Position numbers and translations under genes: made by a program. Shown piece by piece: positions 1 through 7,509 of a stretch of 64,000 nucleotides of DNA. Each line of letters begins with the position of its first letter. Position 1 is the first letter of the stretch. The stretch comes from Levilactobacillus andaensis (GTDB lineage: Bacteria > Bacillota > Bacilli > Lactobacillales > Lactobacillaceae), in assembly GCF_016861695.1 (NCBI RefSeq), contig NZ_BOLP01000014.1, positions 1 to 64,000 on the forward strand, in the 5' to 3' direction. The notes under the pieces are model-generated. The model was not told where the DNA came from and ran no database searches. It saw only the letters and a program-made list of their open reading frames with translations.

Positions 1-73
1 GACCCGTTGGTCAAGTGGTTTAAGACACCGCCCTTTCACGGCGGTAACATGGGTTCGAATCCCGTACGGGTCA
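1..73 (+). tRNA. tRNA-Glu (TTC)
   Basis: Full cloverleaf: acceptor GACCCGT/ACGGGTC, anticodon loop with TTC, T-arm GTTCGAAT. Discriminator A at 73 and no encoded CCA. It begins at the first base of the window, so the tRNA operon probably started upstream. Confidence 0.95.
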
Positions 74-77
74 TTTT

Positions 78-150
78 GGAGGATTAGCTCAGTTGGGAGA
101 GCGTCTGCCTTACAAGCAGAGGGTCACAGGTTCGAGCCCTGTATCCTCCA
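78..150 (+). tRNA. tRNA-Val (TAC)
   Basis: Acceptor GGAGGAT/ATCCTCC, D-arm TAGCTCAGTTGGGAGAGC, anticodon TAC in a loop closed by CTGCC/AGCAG-type pairing, T-loop TTCGAGC. Separated from tRNA-Glu by 4 nt, so co-transcribed. Confidence 0.95.
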
Positions 151-170
151 TCGTAACATAACTTTATTAT

Positions 171-244
171 GGTCTGTTGGTCTAGTTGGTTAGGACGCCT
201 CCCTGTCACGGAGGAGATCACGAGTTCGAGTCTCGTACAGACCG
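171..244 (+). tRNA. tRNA-Asp (GTC)
   Basis: Acceptor GGTCTGT/ACAGACC with discriminator G, anticodon GTC, T-loop TTCGAGT. Third gene of the cluster. Confidence 0.95.
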
Positions 245-299
245 TTGTTATGTTATTAACAATTTAATACACAACAAACATATTACATGAATGGTATAT

Positions 300-372
300 G
301 GCTCGGTAGCTCAGTCGGTAGAGCAATGGATTGAAGCTCCATGTGTCGGCGGTTCGATTCCGTCCCGCGCCA
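300..372 (+). tRNA. tRNA-Phe (GAA)
   Basis: Cloverleaf with anticodon GAA (loop TTGAAGC) and T-loop TTCGATT. The acceptor stem GGCTCGG/CCGCGCC has a T4-C69 mismatch; the usual Firmicutes sequence, as I recall it, pairs here. Everything else is canonical. Confidence 0.93.
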
Positions 373-377
373 TTTAT

Positions 378-460
378 GGTGGGGTAGCGAAGTCTGGCTA
401 AACGCGGCGGACTGTAAATCCGCTCCTTCGGGTTCGGTGGTTCGAATCCACTCCCCACCA
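378..460 (+). tRNA. tRNA-Tyr (GTA)
   Basis: Class II tRNA with a long variable arm (CTCCTTCGGGTTC region), acceptor GGTGGGG/CCCCACC and anticodon GTA in CTGTAAA. Confidence 0.95.
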
Positions 461-465
461 TTCAT

Positions 466-536
466 AGGGATATAGTTTAAAGGTAGAACTACGGTCTCCA
501 AAACCGTCGGTGTGGGTTCAATTCCTACTATCCCTG
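466..536 (+). tRNA. tRNA-Trp (CCA)
   Basis: Acceptor AGGGATA/TATCCCT, anticodon CCA in CTCCAAA, discriminator G. Confidence 0.95.
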
Positions 537-549
537 TTTGTAATGTGAT

Positions 550-623
550 GGCGGTATTGGTGAAGTGGTTAACACACCGGATTGTGGTTCCGGCACGCGT
601 GGGTTCGATTCCCACATACCGCC
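550..623 (+). tRNA. tRNA-His (GTG)
   Basis: Acceptor GCGGTAT/ATACCGC with an encoded extra G(-1) at 550 opposite C at 623, the identity element of tRNA-His. Anticodon GTG. Confidence 0.95.
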
Positions 624-681
624 CTAGATTGGGGCATTTGATTTATTTCGACTGGTCCAGTCAGATTGGATAGACGATTAT

Positions 682-752
<71 letters not shown>

Positions 753-784
753 TTGACTTGGGTATATCCAATCAATATTTTTTT

Positions 785-869
785 GCCGGAGTGGCGGAAC
801 TGGCAGACGCGCTGGACTCAAAATCCAGTGACCGTTGAGGTCGTGTGGGTTCGAACCCCACCTCCGGTA
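785..869 (+). tRNA. tRNA-Leu (CAA)
   Basis: Class II tRNA of 85 nt, anticodon CAA, variable arm CGTTGAGGTCGTG region, T-loop TTCGAAC. Last gene of the cluster. Confidence 0.95.
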
Positions 870-889
870 TAAGAAGCTTCATCTCGGAA

Positions 890-916
890 GTCATCACAGT
901 AGGTGGTGGCTTTTTT
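890..916 (+). terminator. Terminator of the tRNA operon
   Basis: Stem GTCATCAC / GTGGTGGC (8 bp with G-T pairs), loop AGTAG, followed by TTTTTT. It lies 20 nt after tRNA-Leu. Confidence 0.75.
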
Positions 917-1311
917 GTTATGTAGATTTTTAGCGGAGCAATCGTTGCTTTAACTGGTAACTGACGAGTGCTAGATGGCTACCTGAGAACCGCTTGTTGG
1001 CAATTACGAACACCCATAGCTGAAAAAAATTAGTGCCAGCAGGTGTGTGGGCAGCTGCACTTGATAATAGTTGGCAATAGAAACACTAGATAGCAGCCTG
1101 TCATCTTGAAACACGGAGAGGAGCTGACATCCTCACAAGCCGAGGATGTCAGCTCCTCATTATCTAAGATCACTAGTTATTTGCGATGATTGCAGAAGAA
1201 AATCCTTAAAAATTTGCTATCGCTTATGCTATTTATGCGATTGCTTCACAGAAAATTCTATCGACAATGCTACCCAGCAGGGACAACTGGTTCTAGTAAA
1301 CAGCCTTTAAA
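917..1311. other. Non-coding stretch with hairpin 1
   Basis: No reading frame here has a ribosome binding site and useful length. The one clear object is the strong hairpin at 1118-1158, listed separately. Confidence 0.6.
1118..1158 (+). repeat. Perfect 17-bp hairpin (hairpin 1), related to 1642-1673
   Basis: Arms GAGGAGCTGACATCCTC (1118-1134) and GAGGATGTCAGCTCCTC (1142-1158) pair perfectly around a 7-nt loop. No T-run follows on either strand, so it is not an ordinary terminator. The 11-bp core AGCTGACATCC/GGATGTCAGCT recurs at 1642-1673 with one compensated pair. A subterminal hairpin of a vanished IS200/IS605-type element or an RNA processing site are possible; neither is shown. Confidence 0.7.
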
Positions 1312-1482
1312 TCAATTTAAGATAAATTGAGAGATAGGCAATGGAATGCATAAGCCAATTGGTCGGATTCCCAGTTTACTTGGGGACATAGATGTTTCGA
1401 TGTAGCGATATTCATTTGAATTCTGTGTGTCAGAAGCTCTGCATTCAAATTTATCGAAAAAATTTTTGTTGATGATGGTCAT
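1312..1482 (-). CDS. Possible 56-aa peptide, unknown
   Basis: Short frame reading MTIINKNFFDKF at the N-terminus and ending PIGLCIPLPISQFILN, with two Cys (C14 and one near residue 45). The ATG at 1482 is preceded 5 nt upstream by GGAAAGG and an AT-rich TATATAAC block that could be a -10. No family is recognised. The Pro/Ile/Cys-rich C-terminus after a polar N-terminus could suit a secreted or processed peptide, but there is no leader-processing motif I can name and no modification or export gene beside it. It lies between the two related hairpins. It may also be a chance frame. Confidence 0.3.
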   Translation of the reverse strand: MTIINKNFFDKFECRASDTQNSNEYRYIETSMSPSKLGIRPIGLCIPLPISQFILN

Positions 1483-1641
1483 AAGTACCTTTCCGTTATA
1501 TAAATTTTTAAATCTAGTGGTTGCTTGATGAGTGGCTGTTAGGATCTGAAGGGGCGTTTGGGAAAGGGGAGCGGTAAAGATACATATAGACAGTCTACCG
1601 AGGAAACTAGACCTACTAGCCTATTAGATTATAGCGTATGG

Positions 1642-1673
1642 AGCGGACATCCTAAAGCACGTGGATGTCCGCT
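1642..1673 (+). terminator. Terminator-like hairpin 2, related to 1118-1158
   Basis: AGCGGACATCC (1642-1652) pairs with GGATGTCCGCT (1663-1673) around a 10-nt loop and is followed by TCTTTTCTT. It shares its stem with hairpin 1 except for one T-A to G-C exchange. No plus-strand gene precedes it. Confidence 0.55.
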
Positions 1674-2392
1674 TCTTTTCTTATACAGATATTGAGTTTT
1701 TTGGATGATTGACGATATAGAGAAATATAATACTTTACTACCTCCGCTAAAGGAACGCTGCCAGCTGCAGGGAACTAGAATTTCAATCTCAGTCTGAAAT
1801 TAGGGGAGATGTATCAGTCATACTAGCCACAGAATAACGGATATGACTAATTGCTATAATATGGCATTCAAGGGGTTACCTCCATAATACGCCTAGATGT
1901 ATTCATCTTTCTTAACCTTATAGCGGTAATCGTTGTTTCAGGCAATCTGAAATGGGTGATCTCAAAAGCAAGGGAGCTAATTGAATAGAATTTTCAAGTA
2001 GCAGTCTGTTCACCATGATTTTACCGTCTAACTGGGTGCTAGTCACGTACGTGTGGGTGTTGACCGGGAAAAGTGAATACGTATACGATGTAACGCCGCA
2101 GTTGCTTAGAGGCCAATAGAAGGGCTTATACAGATTTGCTACCTCTACCTGCAGTTGGTGCAATTGGACCTCAAGCAGCGTTCTAGTCATCCATAGCGTA
2201 ATTACCCTAGCAAGTATGTAACGCGGGCTAAACAGGACTATATTTGATTTGTAGCTGTTCTGGAAGTATTGGAGGGAATCATAACCGTTGGCACTTGCAA
2301 GTTACACGAGTCCGGTTTGTATGAATCTAATCACTATACCGGAGGAGGGGTTCGACCGCATACCTCCGCAACGGTCAATAGAAAAAAGAGTA
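1674..2392. other. Non-coding stretch
   Basis: Frames of 60-90 codons occur on both strands, but none has a ribosome binding site or protein-like composition. One crosses the terminator at 2393-2426. No recognisable remnant of a gene was seen. Confidence 0.5.
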
Positions 2393-2426
2393 AATTAAAA
2401 ACCCCAGCCGGGCAAGCTAGGGTTTT
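2393..2426 (-). terminator. Terminator of the matrixin-like gene
   Basis: 11-bp perfect stem (AAAACCCTAGC/GCTGGGGTTTT read on the minus strand) ending in a T-run, 22 nt downstream of the protease stop. Confidence 0.85.
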
Positions 2427-2447
2427 GCAGGTATTTGTTAGTTTTTT

Positions 2448-3017
2448 TTAATCTTGATAGGCGTCTTGTAAACCGACTTTATCTTGGTAGTCGATTGAAG
2501 CGTACCGATCTGATGCGTACATAACGCTGGATTCATCAGCGGAATGGCTTAAGCCTAAGGCATGGCCAATTTCGTGGGTTGCAACGTTGGTCCGTTGATT
2601 CTTCGTGTAACCGTACTTAGTTAAGAGGCTCCGGTTTAAAGTTGACTTGGCAGAAACGATTTGGTTATTGTCGTCACCCTTCTTTAAGTAAGAGTAATTG
2701 GTGTAACCAGCAAGCTTGCCGCTCTTAGTGCTGAGGGAAGCGGAAGAGGTCAACGTGATGTCAGCCTTTTCGCCGCTCTTAGCAGCTTTTAATTGAACAA
2801 CGCCAACTTTGTTCCAACGCTTAACGGCGTTTTTCCAAACACTCTTGTAATAGGAAGAAGTCTTACTAGTTTGGTAAGTAATAGTGGTGTCTTTCCAACT
2901 GCCCCATGAAGGAGTTGGTTTACTAGCGGATGCTAAGATCGTGGTGCTGAAGCTTGCTAAGACAATGGCCATAGTGGCGATGATTAAGACTGCCCATTTT
3001 GTGATTTTTGCTAACAT
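2448..3017 (-). CDS. Secreted matrixin-like zinc metalloprotease
   Basis: 189 aa. An N-terminal signal sequence (Lys near residues 4-7, hydrophobic to about 28, then ASA) is followed by a single peptidase domain. The zinc site HEIGHALGLSH gives His148, His152 and His158, and a Met-turn (SSVMYA, Met165) follows, the metzincin/matrixin pattern (M10-like). There is no cell-wall anchor, so the protein is probably released or loosely held. Such small matrixin-like proteins are found in lactobacilli; substrates are unknown to me. The gene is monocistronic with its own terminator. The ribosome binding site is weak (GAAAGCAGG upstream of ATG 3017). Confidence 0.85.
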   Translation of the reverse strand: MLAKITKWAVLIIATMAIVLASFSTTILASASKPTPSWGSWKDTTITYQTSKTSSYYKSVWKNAVKRWNKVGVVQLKAAKSGEKADITLTSSASLSTKSGKLAGYTNYSYLKKGDDNNQIVSAKSTLNRSLLTKYGYTKNQRTNVATHEIGHALGLSHSADESSVMYASDRYASIDYQDKVGLQDAYQD

Positions 3018-3280
3018 TTTGAAATACCTGCTTTCTGAAATTCCGAATGATCAACATTTAAGTTGTTCGCTATCTTATTGACTATGGTTAGTATAAAACG
3101 AGTTGCTAATTGGTTGGTTGGTCACATCTACTAGTGTGGACAGTTTCTGGGGGACAAAATTGTTAATGTGGACATAAAATAGCCCCTTATAGTTGATAAG
3201 CCGCGAAAACCGTTACACATTGGCAGTTGTGGCCATACTGTTAACTCCGTAAAACGGTGCGAATTCCACGAAATTTGAGC

Positions 3281-3332
3281 AAAAAAAAAGACCACTCTGA
3301 TTGTGTTGGTATCGAAAACAATCAGGGTGGTC
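3281..3332 (-). terminator. Strong terminator, possibly bidirectional
   Basis: 15-bp stem GACCACTCTGATTGT/ACAATCAGGGTGGTC. A run of nine A on the left gives the T-tail for the minus strand (gene ending at 3407); CCTTTA on the right is weak for the plus strand. Confidence 0.85.
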
Positions 3333-3406
3333 CTTTAATGACGCTATTTAGATGACAGATGTGTTACGAACGTTACAGGGGTAAACGAGCCGCATTTACC
3401 ATTAAT

Positions 3407-3727
3407 TTACTTAAATTTGACAGCGGTTCCATAAGCTGCTACAGATTGCATATCAGTTCCGATTGATCCGGAATCAAAGCGCATCATTACGACGGCATCT
3501 GCTCCCATATCTGCGGCATTTTGACGTAAACGGTCGACGGCAATATTGCGGGCCTCATCGAGCATCTTGGTGTAATCGCGAATTTCGCCCCCAACGACGT
3601 TCTTTAAGGAAGCCCCGATATTCCGCAGAACGTTCTTAGATTGTGTTGTTAACCCGAAGACCTCACCAATTACTTCGTATTCTTGACCAGGGATGTGTTC
3701 AGTAGTAGTGACTAAAATAGTTGCCAT
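3407..3727 (-). CDS. YbjQ/UPF0145 family protein (heavy-metal-binding-like fold)
   Basis: 106 aa starting [14 protein letters not shown]. The start at 3727 is set by GGAGGAGG 8 nt upstream. The sequence shows the UPF0145 features: a short N-terminal strand, G-EVFG, a helix with the N-V-L-R-N-I-G and Y-T-K-M-L-x-x-A-R signatures, then A-x-x-M-G-A-D-A-V-V. Small cytosolic proteins of this family form oligomers; their role is not settled. A more divergent paralogue lies at 20715-21008. Confidence 0.85.
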   Translation of the reverse strand: MATILVTTTEHIPGQEYEVIGEVFGLTTQSKNVLRNIGASLKNVVGGEIRDYTKMLDEARNIAVDRLRQNAADMGADAVVMMRFDSGSIGTDMQSVAAYGTAVKFK

Positions 3728-4043
3728 GAAAATTCCTCCTCCGTTGATTACCTTCAATATACCGTGGCTGACCGGCTAACACAAGTTTGGTAAATACTTT
3801 TCTGTGGAAGTTTGGTCGATATTGCCACGTGACTCACAGACTTACTGCATAATGGGTAGAGTTTTGGCTAAGTATGCAGGTAATGAGCAGGGATTCTGTA
3901 TAATATTGAAAAATAAATAAGCGAGATGGTATTAATCAAATTAAATTAAAACAATTAGCAGTATCAATTTGATTGGTGGCATGTTATGGTTGGTCATACG
4001 GACGCTTGCTCACAGAGCTTTCGATAGAAAGGGGACACCTAAC

Positions 4044-4643
4044 ATGTCCAATGAACAAACGAGTCAAGAAGAACCCGAAGAACAAGCGTCCGATTTCCAC
4101 CCGGAGTTACAGCCATTTGATGCGCAACAAAAAGAGTTGATCAGTCATTATTTGTTTTCACGGACGGCGTATGGCTTAGCTGCGGCGACCCTTGAAAATA
4201 ATTTGAACGTGCCGTTAGATCATTATCAGCAGAAACGTCTGTTTTACCGAGATATTAGTGATTTAGCCCATTTTCGGCGTAATTTTTTTGACAGTGTAGG
4301 TAGTTTTCTTCAGTATTCATTCGAGACAACATATCAACTCGAAGTCTGGGACCGACAGTTCCATAGTAAATACGACTATTCGCAATCAGAGCTCCGCCAA
4401 GCGGGCCTCTGCACGGTTAAAATGGGAACGGCAGTGGAGACGATAACGTATGGGAAACTCGGCTTTAAAGTGCGTCGCTCATTTGAGATTGAACATGAGC
4501 ACCTCTTTGGGACCAAGAGTCAGTTCTACGTTGCGGGGAAGCAAGTCCCTTGGGTAGATGGTCTAATGCTTTTACAGCGTCAATTAAAGGAACACACACT
4601 TTGGTTGAAAGGGTTCATTTTAAAGATTGAAGATTTCACATAA
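4044..4643 (+). CDS. Unknown 199-aa protein
   Basis: The start at 4044 is chosen because AAAGGGG lies 9 nt upstream; a longer frame from 3969 has no ribosome site. The N-terminus is acidic and Gln/Glu-rich (SNEQTSQEEPEEQ). The rest is a soluble mixed alpha/beta sequence with many aromatic residues (HYLFSRTAYG, RRNFFDSVGSF). No signal peptide, membrane segment or recognisable motif. Convergent with the gene at 4728. I do not recognise the family; it may be limited to lactobacilli. Confidence 0.7.
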   Translation: MSNEQTSQEEPEEQASDFHPELQPFDAQQKELISHYLFSRTAYGLAAATLENNLNVPLDHYQQKRLFYRDISDLAHFRRNFFDSVGSFLQYSFETTYQLEVWDRQFHSKYDYSQSELRQAGLCTVKMGTAVETITYGKLGFKVRRSFEIEHEHLFGTKSQFYVAGKQVPWVDGLMLLQRQLKEHTLWLKGFILKIEDFT

Positions 4644-4693
4644 GCATGATGCGTAACGATATCCCTTTAACACGCCGGGGGGTATTTACATAG

Positions 4694-4722
4694 AAAAAAG
4701 CCCAACCACAGGGTGTGATTGG
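4694..4722 (-). terminator. Terminator of the 4728-5069 gene
   Basis: On the minus strand CCAATCAC pairs with GTGGTTGG, followed by GCTTTTTTC. Confidence 0.8.
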
Positions 4723-4727
4723 ACCGG

Positions 4728-5069
4728 TTACTTGGCAAGTGACTGTGTGAGCAGGGGGACCAGCTGACGGACTGTCGGCTGCACGTTGCCCCGGAGAATG
4801 TCGGTGTGACTAACGGCAATAACGTTACCATTACTGCTCAGGTGTTGGCGTAAACGTAAAATTTGTGCGTCCACCACATAGATATTTTTAGAATCGACGG
4901 TTAAGTCCCAGTGATGTTCGGCTTGCACCGTTACTGCCGGGAGCTTGAGGGCAACTGCTAAGTTTTGACAAAAGTGATTAATTAGGGCGGCGTCGACGAT
5001 CGAGTTACCAGTCAACACGGGTTGATATTTCCCGCTTAAGATGTCACCAATCACTTTGATTTCCGTCAT
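4728..5069 (-). CDS. Unknown 113-aa protein
   Basis: Begins MTEIKVIGDILSG with GGAGG 8 nt before the ATG. The sequence alternates strands and helices, has a central HHWDLTVDSKN segment and ends in a Leu-rich helix. No membrane segment, Cys motif or known active site. It has its own terminator and lies downstream of, but 100 nt away from, the membrane protein gene at 5175. Function unknown. Confidence 0.7.
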   Translation of the reverse strand: MTEIKVIGDILSGKYQPVLTGNSIVDAALINHFCQNLAVALKLPAVTVQAEHHWDLTVDSKNIYVVDAQILRLRQHLSSNGNVIAVSHTDILRGNVQPTVRQLVPLLTQSLAK

Positions 5070-5174
5070 GTTGGTTCCTCCATTATTAGATGATGCCTCA
5101 TTTTAGCACGGAAACTAGGGGTGAGACGTCACTTCACTTGGAGCTTAGCGAAACTTTAAAAGATGATGTTAGGT

Positions 5175-5879
5175 TTAGAGAATCAGGTAGCCAACTAACA
5201 ATTGAATAAAACCGGACGTGATCAACCGGTAGTGGTCGTTCAAATGTTGTACTAACCACCAATGGGCGGCAACGAGGAGAATCACCACGATTAATTTCCA
5301 GGAGAAGGATAACGTTAATAAGGAAAGAATAAAAATTGCTGGGGTAATCAAGGTGAACCGCCAATCGCGCTCGCCAGTCAGGTAGTAAGGCTCAAAGAAG
5401 GCGAGGTAACTGGCCATGAATGGGATGAGCGGCAGTAAGAATTGTAGGGCGAGGTAGTGGTTCCGTAAGAAAAATAGGATGACAGGAATGCCACAGCCAG
5501 CCAGAAAGCTAAAGACCACTAAGCCGTAAGCGGATTGTAGGCCTAGTTGCGGGATACACGCGAGCACTAAGAAAACACAAATCAGGAGCGCAAATATTTG
5601 AATCAAATGTTCCTGAGGTGCGGCCAAAAAGCCCATCGTGCCAGCGGCAACTACCAGAATTGGTCCAATTCGCGATTGAAAATGACGTACGAGGATCAAA
5701 AAATAACCAGCAGCTAAAAAAATACCGTATACAATAAGATAGAATTTAACCCCACCGGCTAGTGGTGTCCCGGTGGACGCCGTCGAACCGGCGATCCACC
5801 AGAGAATATTTTGGCAGAAGGTGAACACGAAAAGCTGTTGCACCGTGCGGTTTTTAAAGAAGGCCATGAGTGTGGTCAT
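5175..5879 (-). CDS. Multi-pass membrane protein of unknown function
   Basis: 234 aa. The start at 5879 (ATG ACC ACA) has GGAG 8 nt upstream; an upstream TTG at 5897 is less likely. About seven hydrophobic segments (for example LFVFTFCQNILWWIAG, IVYGIFLAAGYFLILV, FALLICVFLVLACI, VILFFLRNHYLAL) cover the chain, with few charged residues. No transporter or enzyme motif recognised. Divergent from metK. Confidence 0.75.
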   Translation of the reverse strand: MTTLMAFFKNRTVQQLFVFTFCQNILWWIAGSTASTGTPLAGGVKFYLIVYGIFLAAGYFLILVRHFQSRIGPILVVAAGTMGFLAAPQEHLIQIFALLICVFLVLACIPQLGLQSAYGLVVFSFLAGCGIPVILFFLRNHYLALQFLLPLIPFMASYLAFFEPYYLTGERDWRFTLITPAIFILSLLTLSFSWKLIVVILLVAAHWWLVQHLNDHYRLITSGFIQLLVGYLIL

Positions 5880-6023
5880 GGAATCGCTCCATTTCAACTG
5901 TTTATTGTGTGTTGCCTTTAATCTTAATAATTATCTGGCGATTGGTCAATGTTTCTTTCAGAAATACTGGGGAGCTTTCTTTATAGTTTTGCAAAACTGT
6001 GTTAGAATTCTTAAGTTATGAGT

Positions 6024-6123
6024 CAATTCCCGATAGGATTCACGAGTCTAGTGAAGCTGCCTTGTAACCGACTGGCGCGAGATTATCGGTCAACTCGTCG
6101 TCAACACTATCTAGGGGGAATAT
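6024..6123 (+). promoter_or_regulatory. SMK box (SAM-III riboswitch) of metK
   Basis: The leader contains ATTCCCGATAGGAT (6026-6039), GCCTTGTAACCGA (6058-6070) and GGGGGAAT (6114-6121), the conserved blocks of the SMK box of Lactobacillales metK genes. ATTCCC at 6026-6031 can pair with GGGAAT at 6116-6121, which is the metK Shine-Dalgarno sequence. By family knowledge, SAM binding stabilises this pairing and blocks translation. Confidence 0.9.
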
Positions 6124-6126
6124 CCA

Positions 6127-7314
6127 TTGCAAGAAAGACATTTATTTACTTCGGAATCCGTTTCCGAGGGACATCCCGATAAGATTGCTGATCAAATTAG
6201 TGATGCCATCTTAGACGCGATGCTGCGCCAAGATCCAGATTCACGGGTTGCCTGTGAAACTTCTGTAACTACTGGTCTCGTTCTGGTCTTTGGTGAAATT
6301 TCAACCAAAGCCTACGTCGACATTCAAAAAGTGGTGCGTCAGACCATCAAAGAAATCGGCTATACGGATGGCCAATACGGGTTTGATGGCGACAACTGTG
6401 CCGTTCTCGTTGCCATCGATGAACAATCACCAGATATTGCGCAAGGGGTCGATGATTCCTTGGAAACGCGTGAAGGTGACGAGGATCCATTGGATAAGAT
6501 TGGTGCGGGTGACCAAGGGTTGATGTTCGGCTATGCCGTTAACGAGACGCCTGAACTAATGCCACTCCCAATCGAACTGAGTCATGCCTTAATGCGGCGT
6601 ATCGCCACTTTACGGAAGACCAACGTTATCGACTACCTGCGTCCAGACGCCAAGGCTGAAGTGACGGTGGAATACGATGACAACGAACGACCAGTCCGGG
6701 TCGACACTGTTGTGCTGAGTACTCAGCATGATCCAGACGTGACGTTAGACCAAATTCGGCAAGACGTCATTGACCAAGTGATCAAGCCAGTCATCCCAGC
6801 AGACTTGTTGGATGACAAGACCAAGTACTTCATCAACCCAACCGGTCGTTTCGTTATCGGTGGTCCCCAAGGGGATGCTGGTTTAACTGGACGGAAGATC
6901 ATCGTTGATACGTACGGTGGGGCTGCCCATCATGGTGGTGGGGCCTTCTCTGGTAAGGATGCCACCAAGGTGGACCGTTCGGCGAGTTACGCTGCACGGT
7001 ACATTGCCAAGAACATTGTGGCAGCGGACTTAGCTACCAAGTGTGAAGTGCAGATTGCCTATGCCATTGGGGTTGCAGAACCCGTTTCCGTGTACATCAA
7101 CACCTTTGGTACCGGAAAAGTTGCTGAGAGCAAGTTGAACGCCGCTGTGCGCGACCTCTTCGACTTACGGCCAGCAGGAATCATCAAAATGTTAGATCTT
7201 AAGCGGCCAATTTACAAGCAAACCGCTGCATATGGTCATTTTGGCCGGACGGATATCGACTTACCTTGGGAACATTTAGACAAGGTTGAAGCGTTGAAGG
7301 CAGCCGTTAAATAG
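6127..7314 (+). CDS. metK: S-adenosylmethionine synthetase
   Basis: 395 aa, the usual length. Makes SAM from methionine and ATP. Visible signatures: SEGHPDK (ATP/metal site, His16-Lys19), [12 protein letters not shown] near residue 127, and the phosphate loop [15 protein letters not shown] near residue 270. It starts at TTG 6127, six bases after the GGGGGAA ribosome site that belongs to the SMK box; the next in-frame ATG lies far inside the conserved domain. Single gene with its own terminator; regulated by SAM through the leader. Confidence 0.97.
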   Translation: MQERHLFTSESVSEGHPDKIADQISDAILDAMLRQDPDSRVACETSVTTGLVLVFGEISTKAYVDIQKVVRQTIKEIGYTDGQYGFDGDNCAVLVAIDEQSPDIAQGVDDSLETREGDEDPLDKIGAGDQGLMFGYAVNETPELMPLPIELSHALMRRIATLRKTNVIDYLRPDAKAEVTVEYDDNERPVRVDTVVLSTQHDPDVTLDQIRQDVIDQVIKPVIPADLLDDKTKYFINPTGRFVIGGPQGDAGLTGRKIIVDTYGGAAHHGGGAFSGKDATKVDRSASYAARYIAKNIVAADLATKCEVQIAYAIGVAEPVSVYINTFGTGKVAESKLNAAVRDLFDLRPAGIIKMLDLKRPIYKQTAAYGHFGRTDIDLPWEHLDKVEALKAAVK

Positions 7315-7332
7315 GACGTTTTCGTTAAAAAG

Positions 7333-7377
7333 AAGTTGTGGTGGTCCCTAGGGACTGGCACAACTTTTTGTTTTTTT
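7333..7377 (+). terminator. Terminator of metK
   Basis: AAGTTGTG/CACAACTT with an inner GGTCCC/GGGACT stem, followed by TTTTTGTTTTTTT. Confidence 0.85.
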
Positions 7378-7509
7378 AGGCTAAGTCCTTGCCTTTTGGG
7401 AAGAAACCCGTGATAATTGATACATTACTGTTTTATCAGAAATTGGGAAGTAGCAGCAATTGGCTACTTAAATTCGTTGTGTGGCGGGGCCCAACGGCAG
7501 GAGGATATT

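Noticed and set aside
283-615. Minus-strand frames of 65 and 110 codons over the tRNA cluster
   Set aside because: They are antisense to tRNA genes; the GIEP/GFEP-like strings come from T-arms read backwards.
1918-2190. 90-codon minus-strand frame
   Set aside because: No ribosome binding site before the start and no protein-like pattern.
2269-2451. 60-codon plus-strand frame starting at TTG
   Set aside because: Runs through the terminator of the convergent matrixin gene and has no start context.
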